A stretch of DNA of 47,478 bases from Flavobacteriaceae bacterium (lineage in GTDB: Bacteria > Bacteroidota > Bacteroidia > Flavobacteriales > Flavobacteriaceae). The first letter of the stretch is position 1, and the number at the start of each line of letters is the position of its first letter. The notes under the pieces were generated by a model. It did no database searches. It saw nothing but the letters and a program-made list of their open reading frames with translations, and had not been told where the DNA came from. A program made the translations under genes and the position numbers. This document shows, piece after piece, positions 8,825 to 17,201 of this stretch. The stretch covers positions 1 through 47,478 of the forward strand of contig JAESRX010000019.1 in assembly GCA_016764435.1 (NCBI GenBank), in the 5' to 3' direction.

Positions 8825-9626
8825 TAAAACTTTTGACTACAATTTCAGGAAGCTTGTATTTGATACTTAATTGGGTTCCTTCTCCTAATACTGACGTTAA
8901 TTCCAACTGTGCTCCTATCAATTTAGATCGACTTTTCATATTCAATAAGCCAATTCCATGTTGCTTGCTCTTTTCTTGAGTGTTAAATCCGATACCATTA
9001 TCCTTGGCGACTATATGAAGTGATTCTTCCAAATAAAACAATTCAATATTCAAACTACTTCCTTTAGAATATTTAAGTGTGTTATTACAAAATTCCTGGA
9101 GTATTCTAAAAAGAATAATTTCATGATCTGGCTGGATAAATAAGGGAGTATTTACCACTGTTAACGCAGTTTTAATAAAATTTAACTTGTTAAAACGTTG
9201 CACTTCCATTTGTATAGAATCTATCAATCCTAAGTTTTTAATAACCTCCGGGTTTAAGCTTTTCGCCAAACTTCTCAATTCTATCAAACTACTCCCAATC
9301 AAATCGTTGGTTTCTCGAATTTTCTCTTGTTGATTTACGGGTAAACTCGCTTCTACAATATTCAATTGCATCCTGGCTACAGATAATAACTGCCCCACAT
9401 TATCATGAATTTCCCAACTAATATTTTGCAAGGCTTGTTCTCTAATTTCAATTTTAGATTTGGTCAATTCCTCTTCAAATTGCTGTTGAATCTCACGTTG
9501 TTTTGTAATATAACCTACTTTCTTTTTTTGAAAAAAAGAAAACAATACGACCACTGTAATCCCTAATAATAAGACGATTACTGTAGTTACTAATACTAAT
9601 AATTCAACTTCTTTTATGTTTTGCAT
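8817..9626 (-). CDS. Sensor histidine kinase (HisKA_3 type)
   Basis: A 269-aa kinase with one N-terminal membrane segment (about 8-32), a short coiled-coil linker, a DHp helix with the phosphorylated H74 in SWEIHDNVGQLL, and a C-terminal ATPase domain. The ATPase has an N-box (EFCNNTLKYS), a G1 box (DNGIGFN) and a G2 box (GIGLLNM). There is no periplasmic sensor domain, so the signal may come through the 7-TM protein encoded 3 bases upstream. It should phosphorylate the response regulator whose gene overlaps its end. Confidence 0.93.
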   Translation of the reverse strand: MQNIKEVELLVLVTTVIVLLLGITVVVLFSFFQKKKVGYITKQREIQQQFEEELTKSKIEIREQALQNISWEIHDNVGQLLSVARMQLNIVEASLPVNQQEKIRETNDLIGSSLIELRSLAKSLNPEVIKNLGLIDSIQMEVQRFNKLNFIKTALTVVNTPLFIQPDHEIILFRILQEFCNNTLKYSKGSSLNIELFYLEESLHIVAKDNGIGFNTQEKSKQHGIGLLNMKSRSKLIGAQLELTSVLGEGTQLSIKYKLPEIVVKSFNG

Positions 9627-9629
9627 AGC

Positions 9630-10265
9630 TTAGTTATGTGCTCTTTCACTCACCCTAAATCCTACCATCATGCATCCATATAAAATAATATTTAAAATAA
9701 ATAGAATAGAATCATAGATCCCTGAAAAATTAAAATATTCCCCAAAAATATCAATAGGTATCGTTCCAACTTGGTAAAGTAGTAAGCCTAAACTTACCCA
9801 AAATAACAAACTCTCCTTTGCATACAACACTTTATCAGAATTTAAACTTTCGAAATAATAAGCAGAAACAGCAATTATTACAAAAAAAGCAAAATACATT
9901 GAACTGTACGACTGAAAAGAATGGTAAAAATCTTGTACAAAAATATGATTTAGAATTATAAAAATTATATAACCTATAGTTAATCCATTGAGTATTTTTT
10001 TAACTTTATCAGAGTTTAAGTAGGCTCTAAAAAGATAATTGTAAAAGAGGACACTTACTAAAAAATAGATATTATAGATGAAAAAAGATTTCAAACCTAA
10101 ATAAATTATAATCAAAGGTCCCGAAATTTCAACCAAACAACTAAATAGTAAAAAATACAATAAGTTAAATATTTTTTTACCTTTTATTTTATGTGCATAA
10201 AAAACGCCCACAAAAAAGGTTATAAAAATCAATATTGGATAAAAATATAACATGAATATATACAT
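9630..10265 (-). CDS. Seven-helix membrane protein in the two-component operon
   Basis: I do not recognise this 211-aa protein by family. About seven hydrophobic segments can be counted (near residues 5-25, 33-57, 60-80, 91-111, 122-138, 151-170 and 187-205), with short loops and no enzymatic motif. It lies 3 bases upstream of a kinase that lacks its own sensor domain. The inference is that it supplies the membrane sensor, like the separate or fused 7TM sensor domains of other LytS/NarX-like kinases. That role is not shown by the sequence itself. Confidence 0.75.
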   Translation of the reverse strand: MYIFMLYFYPILIFITFFVGVFYAHKIKGKKIFNLLYFLLFSCLVEISGPLIIIYLGLKSFFIYNIYFLVSVLFYNYLFRAYLNSDKVKKILNGLTIGYIIFIILNHIFVQDFYHSFQSYSSMYFAFFVIIAVSAYYFESLNSDKVLYAKESLLFWVSLGLLLYQVGTIPIDIFGEYFNFSGIYDSILFILNIILYGCMMVGFRVSERAHN

Positions 10266-10271
10266 AGAATA

Positions 10272-10688
10272 TTAATAAGCGGAAGGTGGAAAACCAATAG
10301 TTCCTTTGTTCAATACTTCTAAATCCGTATCAGGTTCCGTACTAACTACTGCAACATCCAGTTTATTTGTTTCCGTAGTAGGTGCAAAAAACACGGTACT
10401 TAAATCACTTTTTTCAGGATGCTTACTATCCGTAGCATAAGCTCCTAAAAACACATTTAATCCTGTTAGTTTCTTCCCTTTTTCAGTTGCTTGCTCTTTT
10501 GTATATGCAATAAAATTTTCTAATTCCTCTATAGAAAACCAAGTGGAATATACATCCTGCTCTTTTTTATCATTTGTCAATTTCTTGACAATTTTATTCA
10601 TTTCTTTGGAGCGTGTTTTTATAAACTGCTCATTTAATTTTCTTGCTTGGGAAGGACTTATTAATCCATTAGGTTTGATTACCGCCAT
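10272..10688 (-). CDS. Hypothetical protein, first gene of the two-component operon
   Basis: A 138-aa soluble protein without signal peptide or membrane segment, of unrecognised function. The N-terminal half is basic and helical (LISPSQARKLNEQF, KEMNKIVKKL). The middle contains TWFSIEELENFIAYTKEQA, and the C-terminal half looks like alternating strands. The stop is 6 bases from the 7-TM gene, so it is the promoter-proximal gene of the kinase-regulator operon. It could be a cytoplasmic accessory of that system, but nothing in the sequence proves this. Confidence 0.75.
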   Translation of the reverse strand: MAVIKPNGLISPSQARKLNEQFIKTRSKEMNKIVKKLTNDKKEQDVYSTWFSIEELENFIAYTKEQATEKGKKLTGLNVFLGAYATDSKHPEKSDLSTVFFAPTTETNKLDVAVVSTEPDTDLEVLNKGTIGFPPSAY

Positions 10689-10824
10689 GAATATGGTTTT
10701 TAATTGAGATGTTAAATTACTAATTATTCATACATAAATAACAAATAAAAAAAAGAAAAACCACAGGGAAACTGCAAGTATCTATCTAACTGACACTTAT
10801 TTAAATAAAAAAAGGGATTACTAC

Positions 10825-10845
10825 AAAAAAAGGGGCTTTTCCCCC
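10825..10845 (-). terminator. Orphan minus-strand terminator-like hairpin
   Basis: On the minus strand GGGG-gaaaag-CCCC is followed by seven T. No minus-strand gene lies just upstream of it. The nearest minus -7-like box (TAAATTTG, 10859-10866) would give a transcript of only about 25 bases. Confidence 0.4.
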
Positions 10846-10946
10846 TCCTCAGCAATCGCAAATTTACATAATATTGTACCTTCTATTAGAATACTCTAAG
10901 TACACCATAAACCATTATGAGAGTATCCAAAATTGCTAGTAAATAA

Positions 10947-10981
10947 ATGGTTGCTTTTTATAAAAGGCAATCATTTTTTTT
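10947..10981 (+). terminator. Orphan plus-strand terminator-like hairpin
   Basis: ATGGTTGCTTTT pairs with AAAAGGCAATCAT, with G-T pairs and one bulge, and is followed by eight T. It lies before the gltX promoter and has no plus-strand gene in front of it. The whole interval 10689-11028 holds no ORF I can support. Confidence 0.5.
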
Positions 10982-11030
10982 GTTTTAATTTCTCCTTCCT
11001 CTTTCAAAAAATGAACAATAATGAACGCTT

Positions 11031-11063
11031 TTGCATTTATCTGCGTTTGAAGATTTATATTTG
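11031..11063 (+). promoter_or_regulatory. gltX promoter
   Basis: TTG at 11031-11033 and an exact -7 box TATATTTG at 11056-11063 are separated by 22 bases. The gltX ATG follows 21 bases later. Confidence 0.65.
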
Positions 11064-11084
11064 CACAAAATTAAATTAAAATTT

Positions 11085-12599
11085 ATGGCATCAAATGTTC
11101 GTGTTCGTTTTGCACCTAGCCCTACAGGACCTTTACATATAGGCGGAGTTCGTACCGCATTATTCAATTATTTATTTGCAAAAAAGCACCACGGAACTTT
11201 TATCTTACGTATTGAAGATACGGATCAAACACGTTATGTTGCCAATGCAGAACAGTATATTGTGGATGCTTTAGACTGGTGTGGAATTCCTTTTGACGAA
11301 GGTGTAAACCGCAACGAAAAATTTGGTCCTTACCGTCAATCAGATCGTAAAGATATTTACAAAAATCACATTGATGAGTTGCTCCAATCTGGAAATGCTT
11401 ATTATGCTTTTGATACTGCTGAAGCCTTAGATGCCCACAGAAAAGACCATGAAGAAAAAGGAAAAACCTTTATTTATAATCATCACAATCGTTTAAAATT
11501 AGACAATTCCTTAAACTTGTCTACTGCCGAAGTAGCAAAACGCTTGGAAAATGGAGCTAAATTTGTAGTCCGTTTTAAATCACCTACCGATAGAACTTTG
11601 GTGATGACAGATATGATTCGTGGAGAGGTGAAAATTGATACCAATGTATTAGACGATAAAATTTTATTTAAAAGTGATGGGATGCCTACCTATCATTTAG
11701 CAAATATTGTAGACGATCACTTGATGGAGATTAGCCATGTCATCCGTGGAGAGGAATGGTTACCTTCTATGGCATTGCACATCCTATTATATGAAGCATT
11801 TGGATGGGAAGCTCCAGAATTTGCCCATTTACCCTTAATTTTAAAACCAGTAGGTAAAGGAAAATTAAGCAAACGTGATGGTGATAAACTTGGCTTCCCT
11901 GTATTCCCTTTAGCTTATAAAAACGATGCTACAGGAGATGTTAGCACTGGATATAAAGAAGAAGGTTATTTTAACGATGCCTTTATAAATATGTTGGCAT
12001 TTTTAGGATGGAATCCTGGAACCGAACAAGAGTTATTCAACTTAGAACAATTAATCGCTGACTTTAGCCTAGAACGCGTGAGTAAAAGTGGCGCTAAGTT
12101 TAATAAGGATAAAGCCGAATGGTTTAACCAACAATACATGCAGTTAAAATCAAATGCTGATTTAGCTACTTTATACACTCCTATCCTTTCTGAAAAAGGA
12201 ATTACTTCCGAGGCTGCTTATACAGAAAAAGTAGTTGGATTGATTAAAGAACGTGCTGTTTTTGTAAAAGACTTTTGGAATTTAAGTGATTTCTTTTTCG
12301 CGAATCCAACTGAATTTGACCCGAAAGCAAGTAAAAAACAATGGAAAGAAGCAACACCTGCATTAATGCAAGAATTAATTGCTGAAATTAATAAAATAGA
12401 AGATTTCTCATCTGAGAATGTAGAAACCGAAGTAAAAGCCTGGATTACAAGTAAAGAAATAGGTTTTGGTAAGGTAATGCAACCTTTCCGTTTGAGCCTT
12501 GTAGGTGCTTTAAAAGGACCTCATTTATTTGACATTGCTGCGATGATTGGTAAGAAAGCTACCCTCGCTAGATTGCAATTTGCGATTGATACATTATAA
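11085..12599 (+). CDS. gltX: Glutamyl-tRNA synthetase
   Basis: A 504-aa class I aminoacyl-tRNA synthetase that charges tRNA-Glu in the cytoplasm. The HIGH-type motif is PLHIGG (HIGG at residues 18-21) and the KMSKS-type motif is KLSKR at residues 260-264. The start was set at the ATG at 11085 rather than the in-frame 11031, because MASNVRVRFAPSPTG is the family N-terminus and the upstream codons overlap the promoter. A short insertion after KLSKR (around FPVFPLAYKND) is, as I recall, usual in Bacteroidota. The C-terminal region is the helical anticodon-binding domain. The gene appears monocistronic and has a good terminator. Confidence 0.97.
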   Translation: MASNVRVRFAPSPTGPLHIGGVRTALFNYLFAKKHHGTFILRIEDTDQTRYVANAEQYIVDALDWCGIPFDEGVNRNEKFGPYRQSDRKDIYKNHIDELLQSGNAYYAFDTAEALDAHRKDHEEKGKTFIYNHHNRLKLDNSLNLSTAEVAKRLENGAKFVVRFKSPTDRTLVMTDMIRGEVKIDTNVLDDKILFKSDGMPTYHLANIVDDHLMEISHVIRGEEWLPSMALHILLYEAFGWEAPEFAHLPLILKPVGKGKLSKRDGDKLGFPVFPLAYKNDATGDVSTGYKEEGYFNDAFINMLAFLGWNPGTEQELFNLEQLIADFSLERVSKSGAKFNKDKAEWFNQQYMQLKSNADLATLYTPILSEKGITSEAAYTEKVVGLIKERAVFVKDFWNLSDFFFANPTEFDPKASKKQWKEATPALMQELIAEINKIEDFSSENVETEVKAWITSKEIGFGKVMQPFRLSLVGALKGPHLFDIAAMIGKKATLARLQFAIDTL

Positions 12600-12691
12600 A
12601 AACCCTCCCATAAAGAAGTCTTTGTATCTTTATAAACAAAGGACTCTTTAACTCAGGAAATAAATTTATAAATAAAAGTAATACTTTATAG

Positions 12692-12727
12692 AAAAGGAGT
12701 GAAATACGTTGTATTTTTGCTCCTTTT
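12692..12727 (+). terminator. Terminator downstream of gltX
   Basis: AAAAGGAG..AAATAC pairs with GTATTT..CTCCTTTT around a 3-base loop, with small internal mismatches, and ends in six T. It lies about 95 bases past the gltX stop. The rest of 12600-13012 shows no gene. Confidence 0.75.
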
Positions 12728-13012
12728 TTATGTTTTTAAAACTAACCTTTAGAAGGAGGCACTAAAGTACTGTAGTACGTTGTTTTAGTGTGGCAGTATT
12801 TCCAAGATGACAAAAAAAAGACACTAATTTTTTAAAATACGATTAACAACACGATTAAAAGCATAAAATAGTTTCCTTACTTTTTTATCCATAAAGCCTA
12901 AATTTCCACTGAAATTTACAGTCATGCTATGGAGGTAATTCTAACCTTACATAAATACCTATTGTTACCATTAGCGTATCAATCAAACCTTTTTTAAGTA
13001 CGATTAAATGAT

Positions 13013-13032
13013 TGTATACGAATTCGTATACA
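13013..13032. promoter_or_regulatory. 20-bp perfect palindrome upstream of the MATE gene
   Basis: TGTATACGAATTCGTATACA is an uninterrupted perfect palindrome ending 20 bases before the MATE start codon. Its position suits a repressor operator overlapping the transcription start. No regulator gene lies next to it. Confidence 0.55.
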
Positions 13033-13052
13033 TCCATAGTAAACACAAAATA

Positions 13053-14393
13053 ATGACTAATTTTTGGACTAAAAACCAACGTGAATACAAAAAAACACTT
13101 TCACTCAGTATCCCTGTAATTATTGCCCAAGCAGGGCAAATTATGGTTGGACTCATAGATAATATAATGATTGGCCAACTCGGAACAACCGATTTTGCCG
13201 CCGCATCTTTTAGCAATACACTTTTTAATCTCATCTTAATCTTCGGGATGGGATATTCCTTTGCACTCACCCCTTTAATTGGTAAAAGTTGGGGGGAAAA
13301 AGATTATACTTCCATCGGGTCTTGGATTAAAAACGGACTCTTAGCGAATGTATTTATGGGAATTTCCCTGGTATTGGTATTGATAGGATTGTATGTATTA
13401 ATTCCATACATGGGCCAACCAGCATCTGTACTGCAACCTTCTCAGGACTATTTAGCCATCCTCATCACTTCCGTATTTCCAATGATGGTCTTTTATGCGT
13501 ATAAACAATTTGCAGAAGGTATTGGTGATACCAAAACAGCAATGAAAATTATGCTTTGGGCCAATCTTATAAATATTGTCGGTAATTACCTCTTTATGTA
13601 TGGTAAATTAGGGTTGCCTGTAATGGGACTTTCCGGAGCAGGTATAGGAACTTTACTCGCAAGGGTGTTTATGGCAGTCGCATTTATTTTCTTATTTTAC
13701 ACGAATAAGAAATTTAATTTATACAAAAAACTACTACGAAAAAGCGCGTTTTGTTGGGATAAATTCATGGAAATTGTCAAATTAGGAATTCCTTTAGGAG
13801 GTCAAATTGTAATGGAAGCTTGTGCTTTTGGACTCTGTGCAATCATGATGGGATGGGTGAATGAAATAGGTATGGCCGCTCATCAAATAGCCATTTCGCT
13901 ATCTACCTTAGGTTTTATGATTTATCAAGGGTTGGGCGCAGGTACCACCATTCGTGTGAGCCACTTTAAAGGTGCAAATGATAAAGATGGTATTATTAGA
14001 GTAACCAAAACATCCATGCATTTAATGTATGCCTATTGCCTCTTTTCTGTCAGTCTATATCTAGGTGGAAGAAACTTACTTCCACACCTGTTTACTACGG
14101 ATCTTGTCGTGATAAAATTGGCTGGTCAAATGCTAATAGTATGTGGAATAATGCAAGTATTAGATGGTATCCAAATAATACTCTCTGGTACTTTAAGAGG
14201 TTTTGCTGATGCTAAAATCCCTGCAACTATTACTTTCATCTCTTATTTTTTAATCTCACTTCCTTTTAGTTATGCCTGTACATTTATTTGGGGTTTTGGT
14301 CCCGTAGGTATCTGGTTTGGTTTTCCTGTAGGCTTAGGGGTATGTTCTTTTCTTTTTCAATTAAGATATCACTATTTACTACGTAAATTTTAA
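13053..14393 (+). CDS. MATE family efflux transporter
   Basis: A 446-aa integral membrane protein with about 12 hydrophobic helices arranged in two similar halves, as in MatE (NorM/DinF-like) exporters. Both halves contain the family pattern, for example AQAGQIMVGLIDNIMIGQLG near the N-terminus and GIPLGGQIVMEACAF at the start of the second half. It should export drugs or cationic metabolites in exchange for Na+ or H+. The start at 13053 (MTNFWTKNQREYKK) was chosen over the in-frame 13008, which would put the palindrome inside the coding region and add residues that the family lacks. The gene is flanked by a palindrome and a strong terminator, so it is probably transcribed alone. Confidence 0.95.
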   Translation: MTNFWTKNQREYKKTLSLSIPVIIAQAGQIMVGLIDNIMIGQLGTTDFAAASFSNTLFNLILIFGMGYSFALTPLIGKSWGEKDYTSIGSWIKNGLLANVFMGISLVLVLIGLYVLIPYMGQPASVLQPSQDYLAILITSVFPMMVFYAYKQFAEGIGDTKTAMKIMLWANLINIVGNYLFMYGKLGLPVMGLSGAGIGTLLARVFMAVAFIFLFYTNKKFNLYKKLLRKSAFCWDKFMEIVKLGIPLGGQIVMEACAFGLCAIMMGWVNEIGMAAHQIAISLSTLGFMIYQGLGAGTTIRVSHFKGANDKDGIIRVTKTSMHLMYAYCLFSVSLYLGGRNLLPHLFTTDLVVIKLAGQMLIVCGIMQVLDGIQIILSGTLRGFADAKIPATITFISYFLISLPFSYACTFIWGFGPVGIWFGFPVGLGVCSFLFQLRYHYLLRKF

Positions 14394-14394
14394 T

Positions 14395-14437
14395 AAAAAA
14401 AACGAAGGGGTATTTAAAAACACCCCTTCGTTTTTTT
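14395..14437 (+). terminator. Strong terminator of the MATE gene
   Basis: AAAAAACGAAGGGGT and ACCCCTTCGTTTTTT form a long stem just after the stop codon and end in seven T. Confidence 0.92.
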
Positions 14438-14662
14438 AAAATTACTCAATCATTGAGAACTTAACTACGTTCCCTATTCTATCTTTTTTTTAGCTTCCAT
14501 ACATTCTAACATGCATCCACTTGGGTATCCTAATAAATGAAGTATTTATTTCTATAAAAAATAATTTTTCTGACTTCAAAACATTGCTAGTTTCCTTTTC
14601 ATACTTGTAGCCGAGAACAGTCCTCTCTATACGATCAATACTTATTTATCACGACTAAAAAT

Positions 14663-15010
14663 CTAGTCGTTTTTTTCCACCTTCGTAATAAAATACTTGG
14701 TATCACCCAACCAAAAAAACGTACCTAAGCGTTCTATATATGTTAGTTTAATATTTTTTCCTTGGAACTTTTTAAGATCCTCTAATACCTCCGTTTTATT
14801 ACTTTCTACCGAAAACTTAAAACGCTGTGCTTCGGAAACTCCTTGACTCATTTCCCCTTCCCAAGTTTTAAATAATAAACCTTTGTGTGTGATTTTCACC
14901 AACTCTCCTGCTCTATAACCTTCGCTATAGGGTACGTAGTAGATTACTAAAAAGTAGCCAACTAGCCCTAACACTAGGACCAGTACACTTGTAAAAATAA
15001 ATTTGCGCAT
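14663..15010 (-). CDS. Hypothetical membrane-anchored protein
   Basis: A 115-aa protein with one N-terminal hydrophobic segment (about 4-25), followed by a small domain predicted to lie outside the cytoplasm. The conserved-looking core is YSEGYRAGELVKITHKGLLFKTWEG. As I recall, similar short proteins in Bacteroidota sometimes carry the misleading label 6-phosphogluconate dehydrogenase. Nothing enzymatic is visible here. It is transcribed divergently from the SPFH gene. The 225 bases before it (14438-14662) hold no gene I can support. Confidence 0.75.
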   Translation of the reverse strand: MRKFIFTSVLVLVLGLVGYFLVIYYVPYSEGYRAGELVKITHKGLLFKTWEGEMSQGVSEAQRFKFSVESNKTEVLEDLKKFQGKNIKLTYIERLGTFFWLGDTKYFITKVEKND

Positions 15011-15122
15011 TCTTGTAACAATTTGTTGGGTTAAATATACATATAATTACAAAGCATCGATTATCAGTTTTAAAAAAATCGTATCTTTATTCCATAAATT
15101 TTTAACAAAAAAAAACTATACT

Positions 15123-16034
15123 ATGATTTATCTATTGATTCCTGTTGTGCTCATTTTATTTATGGGCCTTTTTATTGTAAAACAACAAACCACCGCTATT
15201 GTAGAGCGTTTTGGAAGGTTTATAAAAACCGCCCAAGCAGGATTAAACTTTAAAATTCCTTTCGTGGATAGAGTAGCAGGACGTGTAAGCCTGAAAATTC
15301 AGCAATTAGATGTCATTGTAGAGACAAAAACGTCTGATGATGTGTTTGTACATCTAAAAATATCTGTACAATACCAGATCTTAAAAGAAAAAGTATATGA
15401 TGCCTTTTATAAACTACAAAACCCAAGTGAGCAAATCACCGCATTTATATTTGACACCGTACGTGCTGAAGTTCCAAAAATGAAGCTAGACGACGTTTTT
15501 ATCAAAAAGGATGATATTGCACATGCTATTCAACGCGAGTTAAGAGATGCCATGTTAAACTACGGATACGACATCGTAAAAGCATTGGTAACTGATATTG
15601 ATCCAGATCCACAAGTAAAAGAAGCGATGAACCGTATTAACGCTGCTGAACGTGAAAAAGTAGCTGCACAATTTGAAGGAGATGCCCAACGAATTCTAAT
15701 TGTAGAACGTGCCAAGGCAGAAGCTGAAAGTAAGCGTTTACAAGGGATGGGAATTGCTGATCAACGTAGAGAAATAGCACGTGGATTGGAAGAAAGTGTG
15801 GATGTATTAAATAAGGCAGGAATTAACAGTCAAGAGGCTTCTGCACTAATTGTAATCACCCAACATTACGATACTTTACAAAGTATCGGTTCAAGTACCA
15901 ATAGTAACTTAATTTTATTACCAAACAATCCAAATGCGGCAAGTAGCATGCTAAATGACATGGTCACCAGTTTAGTGGCTGCCAATAAAATTAACGACCC
16001 AGGAACTCCTCCTAAAAAAGATAGTAAATATTGA
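15123..16034 (+). CDS. SPFH/Band 7 (stomatin/paraslipin-like) membrane protein
   Basis: A 303-aa protein with an N-terminal membrane segment (about 2-20). An SPFH domain starts at [11 protein letters not shown] and runs through the [20 protein letters not shown] region, followed by a long helical, Ala/Glu-rich C-terminus ([19 protein letters not shown]) typical of oligomerising SPFH proteins. Members form large ring- or cage-like assemblies in membrane microdomains and often control a partner protease. No NfeD or protease gene is adjacent here. The start at 15123 was preferred to 15003 because the hydrophobic anchor begins there. The next gene overlaps its stop by 4 bases. Confidence 0.93.
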   Translation: MIYLLIPVVLILFMGLFIVKQQTTAIVERFGRFIKTAQAGLNFKIPFVDRVAGRVSLKIQQLDVIVETKTSDDVFVHLKISVQYQILKEKVYDAFYKLQNPSEQITAFIFDTVRAEVPKMKLDDVFIKKDDIAHAIQRELRDAMLNYGYDIVKALVTDIDPDPQVKEAMNRINAAEREKVAAQFEGDAQRILIVERAKAEAESKRLQGMGIADQRREIARGLEESVDVLNKAGINSQEASALIVITQHYDTLQSIGSSTNSNLILLPNNPNAASSMLNDMVTSLVAANKINDPGTPPKKDSKY

Positions 16035-16351
16035 TTTTATCCACCACCTCTAGTTTAGACAACAGAAAGGTAAGTACCTATATGGGTATTGTCACTGGAG
16101 AAACAATTATAGGCGCGAATTTTATCAAAGATTTTTTTGCAGGAATTCGTGATATTGTTGGAGGGAGATCAGGATCTTATGAAAAAGTATTGAGAGAAGC
16201 CAAAGACATCGCACTAAAAGAAATGGAAGAACAAGCCCAACGTATGGGAGCTGATGCGGTAATAGGTATAGATTTAAACTATGAAACCGTAGGACCAAAT
16301 GGAGGGAGCATGCTTATGGTAACCGCTTCTGGAACCGCCGTAAAATTATAA
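16031..16351 (+). CDS. YbjQ-family (UPF0145) heavy-metal-binding-domain protein
   Basis: A 106-aa protein of the YbjQ family. The start is a TTG at 16031 that overlaps the stop codon of the SPFH gene (TTGA), and translation is probably coupled. This start is required because the family begins MILxTT, matched here as [12 protein letters not shown], and the first in-frame ATG (after VSTY) would cut into the fold. [33 protein letters not shown] and the [12 protein letters not shown] segment are family hallmarks. Known structures are pentameric. The biochemical role is unknown. The link to an SPFH protein may point to a membrane-stress function, which is inference. Confidence 0.9.
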   Translation: MILSTTSSLDNRKVSTYMGIVTGETIIGANFIKDFFAGIRDIVGGRSGSYEKVLREAKDIALKEMEEQAQRMGADAVIGIDLNYETVGPNGGSMLMVTASGTAVKL

Positions 16352-16370
16352 AACAAGCTCGAGTAAAAGT

Positions 16371-16408
16371 AAAAAGCCTATTTCAATGATTGAAATAGGC
16401 TTTTTTTT
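16371..16408. terminator. Bidirectional terminator between ybjQ-like gene and tatA
   Basis: AAAAAGCCTATTTCAA and TTGAAATAGGCTTTTT form a perfect stem with a 3-base loop, with A and T runs on both sides. It serves the convergent tatA gene as well. Confidence 0.92.
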
Positions 16409-16426
16409 ATAAGTAGTAAACAACAG

Positions 16427-16630
16427 TTATTCTTTGTCTACTTTTTTAGTTTCCTCTTTTTTATCTTCGCCTTCTTCCTGCGTCGCTTTTTTAAACTCTT
16501 TAATACCTCCACCAATTCCTTTCATTAACTCTGGAATTTTTCTTCCTCCAAATAATAAAATTAACGCACCAGCTATTAATGCCAATGATGCAGGTCCTGG
16601 TAATGCTAAAAATATAGTAAGTGTATTCAT
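16427..16630 (-). CDS. tatA: Sec-independent protein translocase TatA/TatE
   Basis: A 67-aa protein with a single N-terminal membrane helix (about 12-28), the hinge and amphipathic helix LLFGGRKIPELMKGIGGGIKEFKKA, and a charged Lys/Glu tail. This is the full TatA architecture. It forms the protein-conducting oligomer for folded twin-arginine substrates together with TatC, which is not encoded in this window. An exact -7 box lies 22 bases upstream. The gene stands alone between two convergent or unrelated units. Confidence 0.95.
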   Translation of the reverse strand: MNTLTIFLALPGPASLALIAGALILLFGGRKIPELMKGIGGGIKEFKKATQEEGEDKKEETKKVDKE

Positions 16631-16651
16631 TTTTATTTCTTATTTAGATGA

Positions 16652-16659
16652 CAAAGATA
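16652..16659 (-). promoter_or_regulatory. tatA -7 box
   Basis: TATCTTTG on the minus strand is an exact TAnnTTTG match upstream of tatA. No clear -33 TTG is present. Confidence 0.55.
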
Positions 16660-16718
16660 GTAATAAATTCAATATCCCCTAAATAAAGTAGTCGTTAACA
16701 TGTGGTTATCTGTAACAA

Positions 16719-17092
16719 TTATCCATCTTTTATAGGAATCCAAAGTTCCTCTTCTGAATTAATCTCCTTATGTTGCTACTTATTTCCTGAAATTTCAAAA
16801 TGAGGTCGATGCTCTAATTGATAAGAAGAACTAGGAAGCCACTGTGTAAAAATTACTTCATAAATTACATGGTTTTCACTAGAACCTCTGTACTTAAATA
16901 CAGCATACATCCCTCCTACTAAAGAAAAAAAGTGCATCGTATTGGGGGTATTCTCAAAACTTAACACTTCCTTCGCTGCTTATTTTATAAATTTTGTTGC
17001 AGGAGAAAAAGAGGTAAATAATCCTTGGGATATACTTGTAAAGAAAATAAATCATTATTAATCACCTCCTTTATCTGATTCCTAGAACCCAT
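16719..17092 (-). pseudogene. Decayed GyrI-like (effector-binding domain) gene
   Basis: Three reading-frame pieces on the minus strand line up as one GyrI-like small-molecule-binding protein. The first (from 17092) reads GSRNQIKEV...NDLFSLQVYPKDY and ends early. Restoring one T in the CTTTTTC run (frame +1) gives SPATKFIK, then an in-frame TAA, then AAKEVLSFENTPNTM...GGMYAVFKYRG...WLPSSSYQLEHRPHFEISGNK, a TAG, and finally INSEEELWIPIKDG with a normal stop at 16719. So there is one frameshift and two nonsense codons. The first third of the gene is also missing: homology stops at 17092, next to the hairpin at 17093-17119. Intact relatives, as I recall, are about 155 aa. It is not functional. 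Confidence 0.8.
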
Positions 17093-17119
17093 AAAACCAC
17101 GCCCTAAGGACGTGGTTTT
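17093..17119 (-). terminator. Terminator downstream of the GIN-domain gene
   Basis: On the minus strand AAAACCACG pairs with CGTGGTTTT around a 9-base loop that can pair further (TCCTTAGGG). It lies 83 bases after the stop of the GIN-domain gene and directly abuts the GyrI-like pseudogene. Confidence 0.7.
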
Positions 17120-17201
17120 ATCTTGTATTAAATTTAATTCTATAGAAACACCTCTACGTTTTTTTTGTTCTAAAAAAACAATAGAAGGTTTAAAAAAAAT
17201 C

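Noticed and set aside
15003..15122. Longer start for the SPFH gene
   Set aside because: The upstream 40 codons cover the divergent promoter region and are not part of the family. The membrane anchor begins at the ATG at 15123.
16434..16682. 82-aa plus ORF over tatA
   Set aside because: It is the antisense of the clear tatA gene and has no independent support.
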